In this document: positions 28,205 to 37,718 of the stretch, one piece after another | How the letters are laid out: each line of letters begins with the position of its first letter | Position numbering within the stretch: position 1 is the stretch's first letter | NCBI RefSeq assembly: GCF_007644045.2 | Contig: NZ_VMDW02000066.1 | Span: forward strand, 1 to 64,000 | DNA from: Vogesella urethralis | GTDB taxonomy: Bacteria > Pseudomonadota > Gammaproteobacteria > Burkholderiales > Chromobacteriaceae | Reading direction: 5' to 3' | Length of the DNA: 64,000 bases | Translations under genes and position numbers: made by a program | Notes under the pieces: generated by a model | What the model saw: only the letters and a program-made list of their open reading frames with translations | What the model was told of the DNA's origin: nothing | The model's database searches: none

Positions 28205-28281
28205 CTCCCGTGCAGTTTAAATTGCTTGGTACAAATAAGCGGTTTTCAGCCGCCTGACTCGATAAAAATGCTGCACGGGAG
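28205..28281 (+). promoter_or_regulatory. Leader inverted repeat masking the chemoreceptor RBS
   Basis: CTCCCGTGCAG (28205-28215) is the perfect complement of CTGCACGGGAG (28271-28281). The right arm contains the ribosome binding site GGGAG (28277-28281) of the following gene. A smaller stem GCGG/CCGC (28238-28241 with 28250-28253) nests inside. If the leader is transcribed from before 28205, the site would be hidden in an 11-base-pair helix. Confidence 0.6.
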
Positions 28282-28288
28282 TGATGGA

Positions 28289-29929
28289 ATGCAAAACAAG
28301 GCAGGTTTGTCCCTGAAACGCAGGCTGCAGTTTCAGGTGGTATTGGTCGCGCTCATTCTCTGTATTCTGGGTGCGCTGTCTTTGGTGCACGAGCGTGAGA
28401 CCATGCTGAAAGACCGCCATGACAAGGTGCGTAACCTGGTGGAGTCGGCGCTGACGGTAGTGAAAGCGTACGAAGACAAGGCGGCCAGTGGCCAACTGAG
28501 TGAGCCGGTTGCCAAACAGCAGGCGGCAGCCGTCCTGAATGCGATGCGCTACGACGAGCGTGAATATTTCTTTGCCTTCGATCGCGAATGGAACTGGGTG
28601 GCGCATGGCGCCAAAGCCGCCATGATCGGCAAGAACCTGAGCACGGTAAAGGATGCAGCCGGTCAGCCGCTGCAGCCGCTGTTCGCCACGGCCTTGCAAC
28701 AGGGAGGTGGCAAAGGCATGGTCGAGTATGTGTGGGATAAACCAGGCTTTGATACGCCGCAAGACAAGGTTTCCTATCTGATGAGCAGTCCGAAGTGGGG
28801 CTGGGTATTAGGGACCGGTATTTATCTTGATGATGTGCAAAGCGGCTTCCTGCGCCAGGCTTATGTGTTGGTCGCCGAAGTGCTGCTGGCGATTGCGATC
28901 GTGATCGTGGTGGGCTACCTGATCCGACGCAACGTCATGCAACAGCTGGGCGGCGAACCTGCCCTGACGCGCGACGTAGTGCATCGTATCGCTCAGGGGG
29001 ATCTGCACGTGCAGGTGCCGGTTGCTGCAGGGGATACCGACAGCCTGTTGGCTGCGGTGGCCAATATGCAACAACACTTGCGGGAACTGGTGGGCGGGAT
29101 TGCTGGTAGCAGCCAGACGCTTAGTGGTATGGCAGGTAACATTGCGGGTACAGCCGCTGCGGTTGCCAGCAGTTCCGACCAGCAAAGCCACGCCGCCACC
29201 GAAATGGCGGCCTCCATCGAACAGATGACCGCCAGCATCAAGCAGATTGCCGACCTGGCCGAGCATGCGCGTGAGGTGTCTGCCCGCTCCGGGCAGCTGT
29301 CCAATCAGGGCGGCGAAGTGATCGCCAGTGCGGTAACCGAGATGCAGCGCATCAATGGCGCGGTGGATCAGGCCGCCGGCACCATTGGCGATCTGGTGAG
29401 CAAGACACAGACCATTTCTACCATCATGCAGGTGATCAAGGACATCGCCGACCAGACTAACCTGCTGGCGTTGAACGCCGCCATTGAGGCGGCGCGGGCG
29501 GGCGAGATGGGCCGTGGCTTTGCCGTGGTGGCCGACGAGGTACGCAAGCTGTCGGAACGCACCGCTGCCGCCACCCAGGAAATTGCCGGCATGATAGACG
29601 AGATCCAGGATGGCTCCGAAGCGTCGCGCCGCAATATGGAAGAGGCGGTTACCCGCGTCAAAGCCGGCCTGGCGCTGGCCGAACAGGGCGGCGAGGCGAT
29701 TCACCAGATCCGCGATAGCGCCAATGGTGTGGTGGGGGTGGTGAAAGACATTTCGCAGGCCTTGGCCGAGCAGGGCCACGCCAGCGAGGAGATTACGCGG
29801 AATGTGGAGCAGATTGCCCAGGCGGCTTCCAGTAACGCGGCAGCCTCCAGCCAGTCGTCACAGGCAATTGGCGAGTTGAACGAGCTGACCCAGCGCTTGC
29901 GCGCCATGGTATCCCGCTTCCAGGTATAG
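28289..29929 (+). CDS. Methyl-accepting chemotaxis protein with sCache domain
   Basis: This is an inner-membrane chemoreceptor that passes ligand signals to CheA/CheW. The product is 546 residues from ATG 28289 ([14 protein letters not shown]), chosen over an upstream in-frame ATG because GGGAG is seven bases before it. TM1 is about 16-33, followed by a periplasmic single Cache domain (about 40-185; [34 protein letters not shown]). TM2 is about 191-212, then HAMP and the signalling coiled coil. The tip [16 protein letters not shown] begins near residue 391. sCache receptors of this type often bind small carboxylic acids; the ligand here is unknown. The C-terminus (RAMVSRFQV) lacks a CheR-tethering pentapeptide. 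It stands alone, with no che genes nearby. Confidence 0.95.
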   Translation: MQNKAGLSLKRRLQFQVVLVALILCILGALSLVHERETMLKDRHDKVRNLVESALTVVKAYEDKAASGQLSEPVAKQQAAAVLNAMRYDEREYFFAFDREWNWVAHGAKAAMIGKNLSTVKDAAGQPLQPLFATALQQGGGKGMVEYVWDKPGFDTPQDKVSYLMSSPKWGWVLGTGIYLDDVQSGFLRQAYVLVAEVLLAIAIVIVVGYLIRRNVMQQLGGEPALTRDVVHRIAQGDLHVQVPVAAGDTDSLLAAVANMQQHLRELVGGIAGSSQTLSGMAGNIAGTAAAVASSSDQQSHAATEMAASIEQMTASIKQIADLAEHAREVSARSGQLSNQGGEVIASAVTEMQRINGAVDQAAGTIGDLVSKTQTISTIMQVIKDIADQTNLLALNAAIEAARAGEMGRGFAVVADEVRKLSERTAAATQEIAGMIDEIQDGSEASRRNMEEAVTRVKAGLALAEQGGEAIHQIRDSANGVVGVVKDISQALAEQGHASEEITRNVEQIAQAASSNAAASSQSSQAIGELNELTQRLRAMVSRFQV

Positions 29930-29982
29930 CCGCTTCCCGTGCCAGTGGCTGCAAGCTGCGCGGTCACGTCCAAGCTGCAAAT

Positions 29983-30024
29983 GTTGGCCGCATTGCCTGT
30001 CACAGGGCGTGCGGCCAACCTTTT
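29983..30024. terminator. Bidirectional terminator made from an inverted GTTGGCCGC pair
   Basis: GTTGGCCGCA (29983-29992) pairs with TGCGGCCAAC (30010-30019); the loop contains a further CCTG/CAGG stem, and CTTTTGTG follows on the plus strand. It separates the convergent chemoreceptor and lnt genes and could serve both. This use of paired genome words as terminators is known for DNA uptake sequences in Neisseria and Haemophilus. Confidence 0.75.
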
Positions 30025-30059
30025 GTGTGTTACGGGTTTGGATGTGTAGGCTGTGTGTT

Positions 30060-31571
30060 TTACTGCGAGCCAGTCGTGCGCTGCCGCCACCAGCCCCAGC
30101 CGCCGGCGAGTACCAACAGTGCCACGCATAGCAGCAGCACCGGCGCGTTGCCGTGGCGCATATAGGGCGTAAGCCCGCTGTGCCCCTGTACCGTGGCCAG
30201 CAGCGTCTGGCGGGTGTCTGGCGCGGCAGCGGCGATCAGTTCGCCGCGATGGTCGATGGCGGCGGTCATGCCGGTATTGGTGGCGCGCAGCATGGGGCGG
30301 CCGGTTTCCAGTGCCCGCGCCTGCGACAGCTGCAGGTGCTGGCTCATGGCGTGGCTCTTGCCGAACCAGGCCAGGTTGCTGACGTTGGCCAGTATGGTGG
30401 CGTTAGCCGCCGGGCCGATCAGTTCTTCGCCAAAGCCGTCTTCATAGCAGATGTTGAATGCTACTTTTTGCTGCCCGACCGTGAGGGGAGCCTGATTGTC
30501 ACCGCCAGGCGTAAAGCCGGCCAATGGCATGTTCATGAAGCGGTACAGCCAGCCGGTGATGGCTGGCAGCGGGATAAACTCGCCAAACGGCACCAGATGA
30601 TTCTTCGCATAGTAGTCCTGCGTCGGCTGGTTCAACGCGATGACGGCGTTGAGGTAGCCGCGGCCGTCGGGAGTGCGGCGTGGAATGCCGGTGACTAGCG
30701 TGGTGCGTTTGCGGTCGGCCACGCCGTTGACCATGGTCAGGTAGCCGGAGGGCAGGTCGTCCAGAAAAACCGGCAGCGCCGTCTCCGGCAACAAGGTCAT
30801 GTCGGCGGCGGGGGCTTGCACCACCATGCGGTAGTAGGTGGCCAGGGTAAAGTCGAAGGTGGCCGGGTCCCACTTTAGCGCTTGCGGGATATTGCCTTGC
30901 AGCAGCGCCACCCGCATGGCCGGGCCGGCCGGTGTGGTCCAGCTTTGCTGTTGCAGCCAGGCCCCGCTGCCCCACAAGGCCAGCAACAAGCTGCCCAGCG
31001 CGGCACGGCGCGCGGTCTGCAAGCCAGCTTGGGGCAGCAGCCCCAGGATGCCGGCGCTGAGGGCGACCGCCAGCGTGACGGCGTGAATGCCGCCTACCGG
31101 CGCCAGGCCGGACAGTGGGCTTTCGGTAATCTGGCTATAGCCGATGGCGCCCCAGGGGAAGCCGGTCATGACCCAGCTGCGCAGCCATTCGCCCAGCGTC
31201 CAGGCCGCAGGGAACAGCAGCAGCCAGCGCACGGCGGGCCGGTCGTGCATGCGTACGCTCAGCCAGCTGGCCAGGCCCGGGTACAGCGCCAGGTACATCG
31301 GCAGCAGCAGCGTCATGGCACCCGCTAGCAAGGCCGGCATGCCGGCGATATCGTGCAGGCTGATGTAGATCCAGTAAAACTGGCTGGTATAGGCGGCCAC
31401 GCCCCAGCTCCAGCCGATGCCGAACGCGCGTTGTGGCCAACGTTGCAACAGCAGTACCAGCACGGTCAGCGCCAGCAGCGCTACCCAGTACAGGCGGTGC
31501 GGCGCAAAGGCCAGTACCGTGCTGGCGCCGGCCAGCGCAGCCAGCAGGTAGAGGGCAAGGCGTTGCAGCAT
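30060..31571 (-). CDS. lnt: Apolipoprotein N-acyltransferase
   Basis: Lnt adds the third acyl chain to the N-terminal cysteine of lipoproteins, using phospholipid as donor, on the periplasmic face of the inner membrane. The product has 503 residues. There are several membrane segments (about 5-45, 55-105, 115-135, 165-205) and then a nitrilase-like domain. The catalytic triad is visible as Glu263 (LLPETALP), Lys323 (YAKNHLVPFGEF) and Cys375 (FNICYEDGF). One TM helix at the C-terminus anchors the domain. It begins one base after the corC stop, in the conserved miaB-phoH-ybeY-corC-lnt order. Confidence 0.98.
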   Translation of the reverse strand: MLQRLALYLLAALAGASTVLAFAPHRLYWVALLALTVLVLLLQRWPQRAFGIGWSWGVAAYTSQFYWIYISLHDIAGMPALLAGAMTLLLPMYLALYPGLASWLSVRMHDRPAVRWLLLFPAAWTLGEWLRSWVMTGFPWGAIGYSQITESPLSGLAPVGGIHAVTLAVALSAGILGLLPQAGLQTARRAALGSLLLALWGSGAWLQQQSWTTPAGPAMRVALLQGNIPQALKWDPATFDFTLATYYRMVVQAPAADMTLLPETALPVFLDDLPSGYLTMVNGVADRKRTTLVTGIPRRTPDGRGYLNAVIALNQPTQDYYAKNHLVPFGEFIPLPAITGWLYRFMNMPLAGFTPGGDNQAPLTVGQQKVAFNICYEDGFGEELIGPAANATILANVSNLAWFGKSHAMSQHLQLSQARALETGRPMLRATNTGMTAAIDHRGELIAAAAPDTRQTLLATVQGHSGLTPYMRHGNAPVLLLCVALLVLAGGWGWWRQRTTGSQ

Positions 31572-31572
31572 G

Positions 31573-32409
31573 TCAGTCCCGTTTGGCTGCGCGCCGTTCC
31601 ACCAGCAGCGCGTGCAGGCGGCGGCTGTCGGCGCGGATGACGGTAAAGTGCCATTCGTCCAGCTGCAGGCCTTCGCCGCGGGTGGGTACGTAGCCCAGAT
31701 TGGCCATCACCAGCCCGCCAACGGTGTCCACTTCGTCGTCGGGCAGCGCGCAATCAAAAAAGCTGTTGAAGTCGTCGATGGCGGTGGTGGCACGCACGCG
31801 ATAGCGGCCGCCGCGTACCGGCACGATGTCTTCTTCCTGCTCTTCCTGGTCGTGTTCGTCGTCGATTTCGCCGACAATTTCTTCCAGCACGTCTTCGATG
31901 GTCACCAGGCCGGACACGCCACCGTACTCGTCCACCACGATGGCTAGGTGGGTCTTGCTGGCGCGGAACTCCCGCAGCAAGGCGTTCAGCGGTTTGCTTT
32001 CCGGTACGAAGATCACCGGGCGCAGCACCTTCTTCACGTCGAACTGCTCGGGGTGATGGAAGTAGCGCAGCAGGTCTTTGGCCAGCAGGATGCCCTTGAT
32101 GTCGTCCTTGTCTTCGCCGATTACCGGAAAGCGCGAGTGGCCGGTTTCGATCAGCTGAGGCAGCCATTGCTCGATGCTGTCTTCCAGCTTCAGCACGCTG
32201 ATCTGGCTACGCTGCACCATCACGTCGCGCACGGTCTGTTCCGAGAACGACAGCACGCCCTCGATCATCGACAGCGCTTCGGCGTCCATCAGGTTGCGCT
32301 CAAAAGCCGCATGCAGCTGCTCGCGCAGTTCTTCACGGTCTTCCGGCTCGTGGGTGAAGCGGTTCAGCAGGCGTTCAAACCAACTGGCGGTTTTACTGGG
32401 GTCGTCCAT
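31573..32409 (-). CDS. corC: CorC-type CBS-domain protein (HlyC/CorC family)
   Basis: CorC is a cytosolic CBS-pair protein associated with magnesium and cobalt efflux. I choose ATG 32409 ([15 protein letters not shown]); an upstream ATG at 32448 would overlap ybeY by 32 bases and adds non-conserved residues. The product has 278 residues. The two CBS motifs run from [18 protein letters not shown] to [23 protein letters not shown]. The C-terminal CorC_HlyC transporter-associated domain contains [19 protein letters not shown]. It lacks membrane segments, as expected for the short CorC type. It lies between ybeY and lnt. Confidence 0.95.
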   Translation of the reverse strand: MDDPSKTASWFERLLNRFTHEPEDREELREQLHAAFERNLMDAEALSMIEGVLSFSEQTVRDVMVQRSQISVLKLEDSIEQWLPQLIETGHSRFPVIGEDKDDIKGILLAKDLLRYFHHPEQFDVKKVLRPVIFVPESKPLNALLREFRASKTHLAIVVDEYGGVSGLVTIEDVLEEIVGEIDDEHDQEEQEEDIVPVRGGRYRVRATTAIDDFNSFFDCALPDDEVDTVGGLVMANLGYVPTRGEGLQLDEWHFTVIRADSRRLHALLVERRAAKRD

Positions 32410-32416
32410 GGCTGGA

Positions 32417-32926
32417 TCAGGCTTTCTCGGCGGCGTAAGGATCGGCATAGCCTAACTTGGCAAGGATGACGGTTTCAAGCGCTTCCATGACCTCGGCTTC
32501 GTCATCCTGCTCGTGATCAAAGCCTTGCAGGTGCAGCATGCCGTGTACGGTGAGGTGGGCGTAGTGCGCTTCCAGCGTCTTGCCTTGCTCGGCGGCTTCG
32601 CGTGCCACCACCGGCGCACAGAACACCAGGTCGCCGAACAGCGGCATGCCGGCCACCGTGTCGCCTTCGTTCAGCGCGAACGACAGCACGTTGGTGGCGT
32701 AGTCCTTGCCGCGGTAATCGTGGTTGAGCTGGCGGCCTTCCGCCTCATCCACCACCAGCAGCGACACCTGCGCGTGCTGGTGCTGGCGTTGCAGTGCAGC
32801 CTGGCACCAGCGGCGCCACAGTTTGCCTTCCGGCAACGCTTGTTCGGTTTCCAGGCGGTCTTCCAGGGTCAGGTCGAGGCGGGCCGCCTGGCGCTGCAGG
32901 AAGGGGTTACGTTTCGCTTGTTTCAT
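32417..32926 (-). CDS. ybeY: Endoribonuclease YbeY
   Basis: YbeY is a metal-dependent RNase needed for 16S rRNA 3' maturation and ribosome quality control. I choose ATG 32926 ([13 protein letters not shown]); the longer reading from 32998 lies wholly within phoH. The product has 169 residues. The zinc site [11 protein letters not shown] gives His128, His132 and His138. The conserved [13 protein letters not shown] and [10 protein letters not shown] motifs are present. Its start overlaps the phoH end by 20 bases, which suggests translational coupling. Confidence 0.96.
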   Translation of the reverse strand: MKQAKRNPFLQRQAARLDLTLEDRLETEQALPEGKLWRRWCQAALQRQHQHAQVSLLVVDEAEGRQLNHDYRGKDYATNVLSFALNEGDTVAGMPLFGDLVFCAPVVAREAAEQGKTLEAHYAHLTVHGMLHLQGFDHEQDDEAEVMEALETVILAKLGYADPYAAEKA

Positions 32927-33875
32927 CGTATTTGGCTTGATAACGGTCGTAGGCGTCGACGATCTTCTGCACCAGCGGGTGGCGCACCACGTCGTCACTC
33001 TGGAAATGATGGAAATGGATGCCGCGTACCTTGCCGAGGATGCGCTCCACCTCGACCAGGCCGCTCTTCTGGTGGCGCGCCAGGTCGATCTGGGTTACGT
33101 CGCCGGTAATGACGGCGCGCGAGCCGAAGCCGATGCGGGTGAGGAACATCTTCATCTGCTCCGGCGTGGTGTTTTGCGCTTCATCCAGAATGATGAAAGC
33201 GTTGTTCAGCGTGCGGCCGCGCATATAGGCCAGCGGGGCGATCTCGATCAGGTTTTTCTCGAACAGGCGCGCCACCTTGTCGAAGCCCATCAGGTCATAC
33301 AGCGCGTCGTACAGCGGGCGCAGGTACGGGTCTACCTTCTGTGCCAGGTCGCCGGGCAGGAAGCCCAGCTTCTCACCGGCTTCCACCGCCGGGCGCACCA
33401 GCACGATGCGCTTCACCGCGTCGCGCTCCATGGCGTCTACCGCACAGGCGACGGCCAGGTAAGTCTTGCCGGTACCGGCCGGGCCAATGCCGAAGGTGAT
33501 GTCGTGGCCGAAGATGGCCTTGATGTAGGCGCCCTGACGCGGCGTGCGGCCTTTGAGGTCGCGGCGGCGGGTGGCCAGCTGCGGCGTGTCGTCTTCCTCG
33601 CCCTGCGGGTTGCGCTGGCGGGCTTCCACCAGCCCCAGCTGCACGTCGCGGATGCCGACATCGCGTTTTTCGGCCATGTCGTAGCAGCGCAGCAGCAGTT
33701 GCAGCGCAGCGTCGGCTTGCTCGCCGCGCAGCGTGAACTGCTCGCCGCGCCGCTGGATGCCGACATCGAGACCGGTTTCGATCTGCTTCAGGTTTTCGTC
33801 CAGCGCGCCGCACAGACGGGCCAGACGATCGTTATCGACGGGGGTGAAGCTATGGGTAACGGTGGTTTCGTTCAT
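32907..33875 (-). CDS. phoH: PhoH-like ATPase
   Basis: PhoH family proteins are cytosolic P-loop ATPases linked to RNA metabolism and often encoded with YbeY. I take ATG 33875 ([15 protein letters not shown]), although ATG 33902 is in frame and neither has a clear ribosome binding site. The product has 322 residues. A KH-like N-terminal region precedes Walker A GPAGTGKT (131-138), the segment [17 protein letters not shown], and Walker B IILDEAQN. Its partnership with ybeY in one operon supports a joint RNA role. Confidence 0.95.
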   Translation of the reverse strand: MNETTVTHSFTPVDNDRLARLCGALDENLKQIETGLDVGIQRRGEQFTLRGEQADAALQLLLRCYDMAEKRDVGIRDVQLGLVEARQRNPQGEEDDTPQLATRRRDLKGRTPRQGAYIKAIFGHDITFGIGPAGTGKTYLAVACAVDAMERDAVKRIVLVRPAVEAGEKLGFLPGDLAQKVDPYLRPLYDALYDLMGFDKVARLFEKNLIEIAPLAYMRGRTLNNAFIILDEAQNTTPEQMKMFLTRIGFGSRAVITGDVTQIDLARHQKSGLVEVERILGKVRGIHFHHFQSDDVVRHPLVQKIVDAYDRYQAKYDETSET

Positions 33876-33880
33876 GGACG

Positions 33881-34216
33881 CTAGGGTGTGGTTGGCGGGC
33901 ATTGACGCTGGCGCTGCAGGGCTTGCAGACGAGCCAGCTGCTGTTGCAAGGCCTGGATGCGGTCGTCGTCCAGCTTCGGGGTGCCGATCGGCAGGCCAAA
34001 ACCGACGCCGATGCTGCCGTGGCTGCCCACGGCGCCGCCCAGGCCGATGTTCAGTGTAACCGGCGGCCGCGGGTTTGTGCGCTCGGCGGCCAGCAGTTTG
34101 GCGGTGCGGCCAACTTCCCGCGCCAGCGCCGGGCAGTCCAGCGTGGCCGGGTCTGGCGGGCTCAGCGTACTGCAGGCAGCCAGCAGCAGCGGTAGCAGCA
34201 GGGCGATGTGGCGCAT
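33881..34216 (-). CDS. Small putative lipoprotein of unknown function
   Basis: I do not recognise a named family. The 111-residue product starts MRHIALLLPLLLAACSTL, a signal peptide with lipobox LAAC and modified cysteine at residue 15. The middle is glycine-rich (VTLNIGLGGAVGSHGSIGVGFG), similar to segments of small outer-membrane or periplasmic proteins. The end is Gln/Leu-rich ([19 protein letters not shown]), probably helical. It lies between the yciI-like gene and phoH on the same strand, three bases after the former, so it is co-transcribed. Residue +2 is Ser, which favours outer-membrane sorting. Confidence 0.8.
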   Translation of the reverse strand: MRHIALLLPLLLAACSTLSPPDPATLDCPALAREVGRTAKLLAAERTNPRPPVTLNIGLGGAVGSHGSIGVGFGLPIGTPKLDDDRIQALQQQLARLQALQRQRQCPPTTP

Positions 34217-34218
34217 GA

Positions 34219-34509
34219 TCAGGCTTCGCGCAGCATGGCCAGCTCGGGGCTGGTCATGCCGGGCTGAAAGCGGGTGATGTCGTAGCGGGCTACGCCGTGC
34301 TGCCAGAACGGGTCTTGCGCCAGCCGGGCGCGCAGCACGTCTTCCGGCATGTCGCGCGCCAGGATCACGCCACCGCTGCGCGGCACCTTGCGGCCCGATG
34401 CCAGCAACAGGCCGTCGGCGTAGGCGGCCTGCAGCCAGGCGACGTGGCCGTCCAGCAGCGCATCGATCTGCGCCAGCGGGGCGGTGTAGTGCAGGCTGAT
34501 CACGTACAT
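34219..34509 (-). CDS. YciI family protein
   Basis: This is a small soluble ferredoxin-fold protein of the YciI family, whose reactions are mostly unknown; some members are hydrolase- or muconolactone-isomerase-like. I choose ATG 34509 (MYVISLHYTAPLAQIDA), with GGAAG upstream; the frame stays open farther up but that part overlaps miaB. The product has 96 residues and keeps HVAWLQAAYADGLLLASG and FWQHGVARYDITRF, typical of the family. It starts 44 bases after miaB. Confidence 0.88.
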   Translation of the reverse strand: MYVISLHYTAPLAQIDALLDGHVAWLQAAYADGLLLASGRKVPRSGGVILARDMPEDVLRARLAQDPFWQHGVARYDITRFQPGMTSPELAMLREA

Positions 34510-34552
34510 GGCGGCTTCCGGTAAGCCCGGCGGCCAGGCCGCCGGGGCAGGC

Positions 34553-35887
34553 TCAGACGTGTTCGACGGTGAGCACCTCGCCACCCAGCGAATGCGGGAA
34601 GGCTTCGGTGATCACCACGTCGATCATCTGGTTGATCAGGCGCGGCTGGCCGTAGAAGTTGACCACGCGGTTGTTGGCGGTACGGCCAGCCAGCATGGCG
34701 GGGTCTTTCTTGGAGATGCCTTCTACCAGGATGCGCTGCACGGTGCCGACCATGCCCTGGTTGATCTCGAAGCCCTTGGCTTCGATCACTTCGTTCAGCG
34801 CTTCCAGGCGACGCACTTTTTCCTTGTGCGGGGTGTCGTCCGGCAGGTTGGCCGCGGGGGTGCCCGGGCGCGGGCTGTAGATGAACACGAAGCTGAAGTC
34901 GAACTCCATGTCCTTCACCAGCTTCAGCGTCTGCTCGAAGTCGGCCTCGGTCTCGCCCGGGAAGCCGACGATGAAGTCGGATGACAGGCACAGGTCGGGG
35001 CGCAGCGCGCGCAGCTTGCGGATGATGGACTTGTATTCCAGGCCGGTGTAACCGCGCTTCATCGCGGCCAGCACGCGGTCGGCGCCACTTTGCACCGGCA
35101 GGTGCAGGTGCGAAACCAGCTTGGGCAGCTTGCCGTAGCAGTCGATGATGCGCTGGCTGAACTCGCGCGGGTGGCTGGTGGTGAAGCGCAGGCGCTCGAT
35201 GCCCGGAATTTCGTGTACGTATTCCAGCAGCGTGGCGAAGTCGGCGATCTCGCCGTCGGCCATGGCGCCGCGGTAGGCGTTGACGTTCTGGCCCAACAGG
35301 GTGATTTCCTTCACGCCCTGCATCGCCAGGTTGGCCACTTCGGTCAGCACGTCGTCAAACGGGCGCGATACTTCCTCGCCGCGGGTGTACGGCACCACGC
35401 AGAAGGTACAGTACTTGGAACAGCCTTCCATTACCGACACGAAGGCCGCGCCGCCTTCCACCTTGGCCGGCGGAATGTGGTCGAACTTCTCGATCTCGGG
35501 GAAGGAAATATCCACCTGGGCGGCGCCGCTTTGCTGGCGGCTCTTGATCAGGTCCGGCAGGCGGTGCAGCGTTTGCGGGCCGAATACCACGTCCACGTAC
35601 GGTGCGCGTTTGACGATGGTGTCGCCTTCCTGGCTGGCCACACAGCCGCCCACGCCGATGATCAGGTTGGGGTTGGCTTCTTTCAGCGGCTTGATGCGGC
35701 CCAGATCGGAAAACACCTTCTCCTGCGCCTTTTCGCGCACGCTACAGGTGTTGAACAGGATGACGTCCGCCTCTTCCGGGTTGTCCGTCTTGATCATGCC
35801 TTCGCTGCTGCCCAGTACGTCTGCCATCTTGTCGGAGTCGTACTCGTTCATCTGGCAACCGAACGTCTTGATGTAAACCTTTTTCAT
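34553..35887 (-). CDS. miaB: tRNA-2-methylthio-N6-dimethylallyladenosine synthase MiaB
   Basis: MiaB is a radical-SAM enzyme that adds a methylthio group to i6A37 in tRNAs reading UNN codons. The product has 444 residues. The N-terminal UPF0004 domain has Cys11, Cys48 and Cys82, the ligands of the auxiliary cluster. The radical-SAM CxxxCxxC is Cys156, Cys160 and Cys163 ([17 protein letters not shown]). A C-terminal TRAM domain follows ([15 protein letters not shown]...[18 protein letters not shown]). It is the first gene of the operon leading to lnt. Confidence 0.98.
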   Translation of the reverse strand: MKKVYIKTFGCQMNEYDSDKMADVLGSSEGMIKTDNPEEADVILFNTCSVREKAQEKVFSDLGRIKPLKEANPNLIIGVGGCVASQEGDTIVKRAPYVDVVFGPQTLHRLPDLIKSRQQSGAAQVDISFPEIEKFDHIPPAKVEGGAAFVSVMEGCSKYCTFCVVPYTRGEEVSRPFDDVLTEVANLAMQGVKEITLLGQNVNAYRGAMADGEIADFATLLEYVHEIPGIERLRFTTSHPREFSQRIIDCYGKLPKLVSHLHLPVQSGADRVLAAMKRGYTGLEYKSIIRKLRALRPDLCLSSDFIVGFPGETEADFEQTLKLVKDMEFDFSFVFIYSPRPGTPAANLPDDTPHKEKVRRLEALNEVIEAKGFEINQGMVGTVQRILVEGISKKDPAMLAGRTANNRVVNFYGQPRLINQMIDVVITEAFPHSLGGEVLTVEHV

Positions 35888-35984
35888 GCGGGTATCTGCA
35901 AAAAAGAGAAGGCCAGCTCACCCCGGCCGGAACCCTCCTGGCTGGCGTTTTTGCTGGCGAATGAATAGCTTGCGCGCGAGTGTA

Positions 35985-37178
35985 TCACAAGGCGGCGGGC
36001 GCGGCAGCGGCCTGCCCGCTGCGGCGTAGTGCCAGCTTGAACAGCAAGGGGTTCAGCAGGATGGACAGGATGGCGCCGGCCATCACCAGCGCGTGGCCGC
36101 GCGGGGTCAGCAGCTCGAGGCTGAGGCCCAGGTTGGCCAGGATGAACGAAAACTCGCCGATCTGCGCCAGGCTGGCCGCCAGCAGCCAGCGGTCGCCACG
36201 CGGCTGGCGCAGCAGCGCCATCAGCAGCCACGCGGCCAACCCTTTGCCCACGATGATGATGGCCACGGTGCCCAGCACCGCGCCGGTGTCGTTGATCAGC
36301 ACCCGCGGGTCGAACAGCATGCCGGCGGCCACGAAAAACAGCACGGCAAACGCGTCGCGCAGCGGCATGGCTTCTTCTGCCGCGCGGTGGCTGAACGGCG
36401 AGCCGGCCAGCACGGTGCCGGCAAAGAATGCCCCCAGCGCAAACGACACATCAAACAGCGCGGTAGCGCCGTAGGCTACCCCCAGCGCGGTGGCCAGCAC
36501 GCCCAGGCGGAACATCTCGCGGCTGCCGGTGTACACGATTTTTTCCAGCATCCACGGAATCACTTTCTGGCCCACCAGCATCATCACCGCCACGAAGGCC
36601 GCCACCTTGCCCAGCGTGATCAGGATGGCCTGCAGCGAATCGCCCAGGCTGGCCGCCGCGCTGCCGGCCAGCGCCGGAATCAGCACCAGCGCCAGAATGG
36701 TGGCCAGGTCCTCGCTGACCAGCCAGCCCACCGCCACCTTGCCGGCCGGGGTTTCCAGTTTGTTGTGTTCTTCCAGCGCTTTCAGCAGCACCACGGTACT
36801 GGCCACCGACAGCGCCATGCCGAACAGCAGGCCCTGCGGCACGCTCCAGCCCAGCAGCACGCCCATGCCGCAGCCCAGCGCAATGGCCACACCGATCTGG
36901 GCAAAGGCGCCGGGCAGGGCGATGCGGCGTACCGCCCACAGGTCGGGAATGGAAAAGTGCAGGCCCACGCCGAACATCAGCAGAATCACGCCCAGTTCGG
37001 CCAGCTCGGCCGCCAGGTGGCCGTCGGCCACAAAGCCGGGGGTGAACGGGCCGACCAGAATGCCGGCCGCTAGGTAGCCCAATAGTGGTGGCAGGCGCAG
37101 CTTCAGCGCCAGCGCACCCAGCAGAAAAGCGGTAACCAAGGCGCCGACCAGCGTCGTAATCAGTGGGGTTGCGTGCAT
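35985..37178 (-). CDS. CPA2-family cation/proton antiporter, short form without RCK domain
   Basis: This is an inner-membrane monovalent cation/proton antiporter of the CPA2 family (KefB/KefC/YbaL-like). The product has 397 residues and about twelve hydrophobic segments. The family region GVILLMFGVGLHFSIPDLWAVRR and the ion-binding neighbourhood VGWLVSEDLATILALVLIP are intact. The protein ends shortly after the last membrane helix (LLNPLLFKLALRRSG), so the cytosolic TrkA-N/RCK domain of YbaL and KefC is missing. The stop is clean and no in-frame remnant follows. GGGAG precedes the ATG. Substrate (potassium or sodium) cannot be told from sequence. Confidence 0.92.
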   Translation of the reverse strand: MHATPLITTLVGALVTAFLLGALALKLRLPPLLGYLAAGILVGPFTPGFVADGHLAAELAELGVILLMFGVGLHFSIPDLWAVRRIALPGAFAQIGVAIALGCGMGVLLGWSVPQGLLFGMALSVASTVVLLKALEEHNKLETPAGKVAVGWLVSEDLATILALVLIPALAGSAAASLGDSLQAILITLGKVAAFVAVMMLVGQKVIPWMLEKIVYTGSREMFRLGVLATALGVAYGATALFDVSFALGAFFAGTVLAGSPFSHRAAEEAMPLRDAFAVLFFVAAGMLFDPRVLINDTGAVLGTVAIIIVGKGLAAWLLMALLRQPRGDRWLLAASLAQIGEFSFILANLGLSLELLTPRGHALVMAGAILSILLNPLLFKLALRRSGQAAAAPAAL

Positions 37179-37429
37179 GGGTTCTCCCTGTCCGTTATCG
37201 TTTTTTGGTCGCCGGCACGCCTTGCCGTATGGGGCCCGCGTGCGGGAAGCGGGCAGGCGGCTGCGGCGGCTATTTAAAGATAGAAAGTCTGGCGGCTGCA
37301 GAGTTCACCGATTGGGCATAATCTATCGAATTTGTTTCTATCAATGAAGTGGCTAGAAACATTCAATTTCAGCTATGAAGTGATAATGGCTATCATCACT
37401 TCAAGTTCAATAGCCTGCTGGAGCGCATC
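37179..37429. promoter_or_regulatory. Divergent intergenic region between antiporter and DUF2061 gene
   Basis: This 251-base region is shared by two divergent genes. The part from 37280 to 37410 is clearly more AT-rich than its surroundings. It contains an inverted repeat, GAAGTGAT (37377-37384) with ATCACTTC (37395-37402), about 28 bases before the DUF2061 start. No firm -35/-10 pair was assigned. Confidence 0.45.
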
Positions 37430-37660
37430 ATGATCAAGACCATCACCTTCGCCATCTGTCATTTCACCGTGGCGTTCAGCGTGGCTTATCTGCTCACCGG
37501 CAGCTTTGGCGTGGCCAGCTTGCTGGCGCTGGTGGAGCCGCTGGTGAATACCGTGGCCTACTACTTCCACGAAAAAGTATGGGACCGCATCCGCGCCCGT
37601 CGCGGCGGCGCCCCGCACGCCGCCACCGCCGGCCACGGCGGCCTGTTGCACCTGCATTGA
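37430..37660 (+). CDS. DUF2061 membrane protein
   Basis: The 76-residue product belongs to the DUF2061 family of small membrane proteins of unknown function. The N-terminal MIKTITFAICHFTVAFSVAYLL and the following GVASLLALVEPLVNTVAYYF form two membrane helices, and the family motif YYFHEKVWDRI is present. The C-terminal tail is His/Gly/Ala-rich. GGAG lies seven bases before the ATG. It is a single-gene unit with its own terminator, divergent from the antiporter gene. Confidence 0.88.
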   Translation: MIKTITFAICHFTVAFSVAYLLTGSFGVASLLALVEPLVNTVAYYFHEKVWDRIRARRGGAPHAATAGHGGLLHLH

Positions 37661-37680
37661 GGGCAGCCTCCCCTTGTCGA

Positions 37681-37718
37681 CACCCCGGCCCACCTTGCGT
37701 GGCCGGGGTGTTGTTTTT
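37681..37718 (+). terminator. Terminator after the DUF2061 gene
   Basis: CACCCCGGCC (37681-37690) pairs with GGCCGGGGTG (37701-37710) around a short CAC/GTG-extended loop and is followed by TTGTTTTT. Confidence 0.88.
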
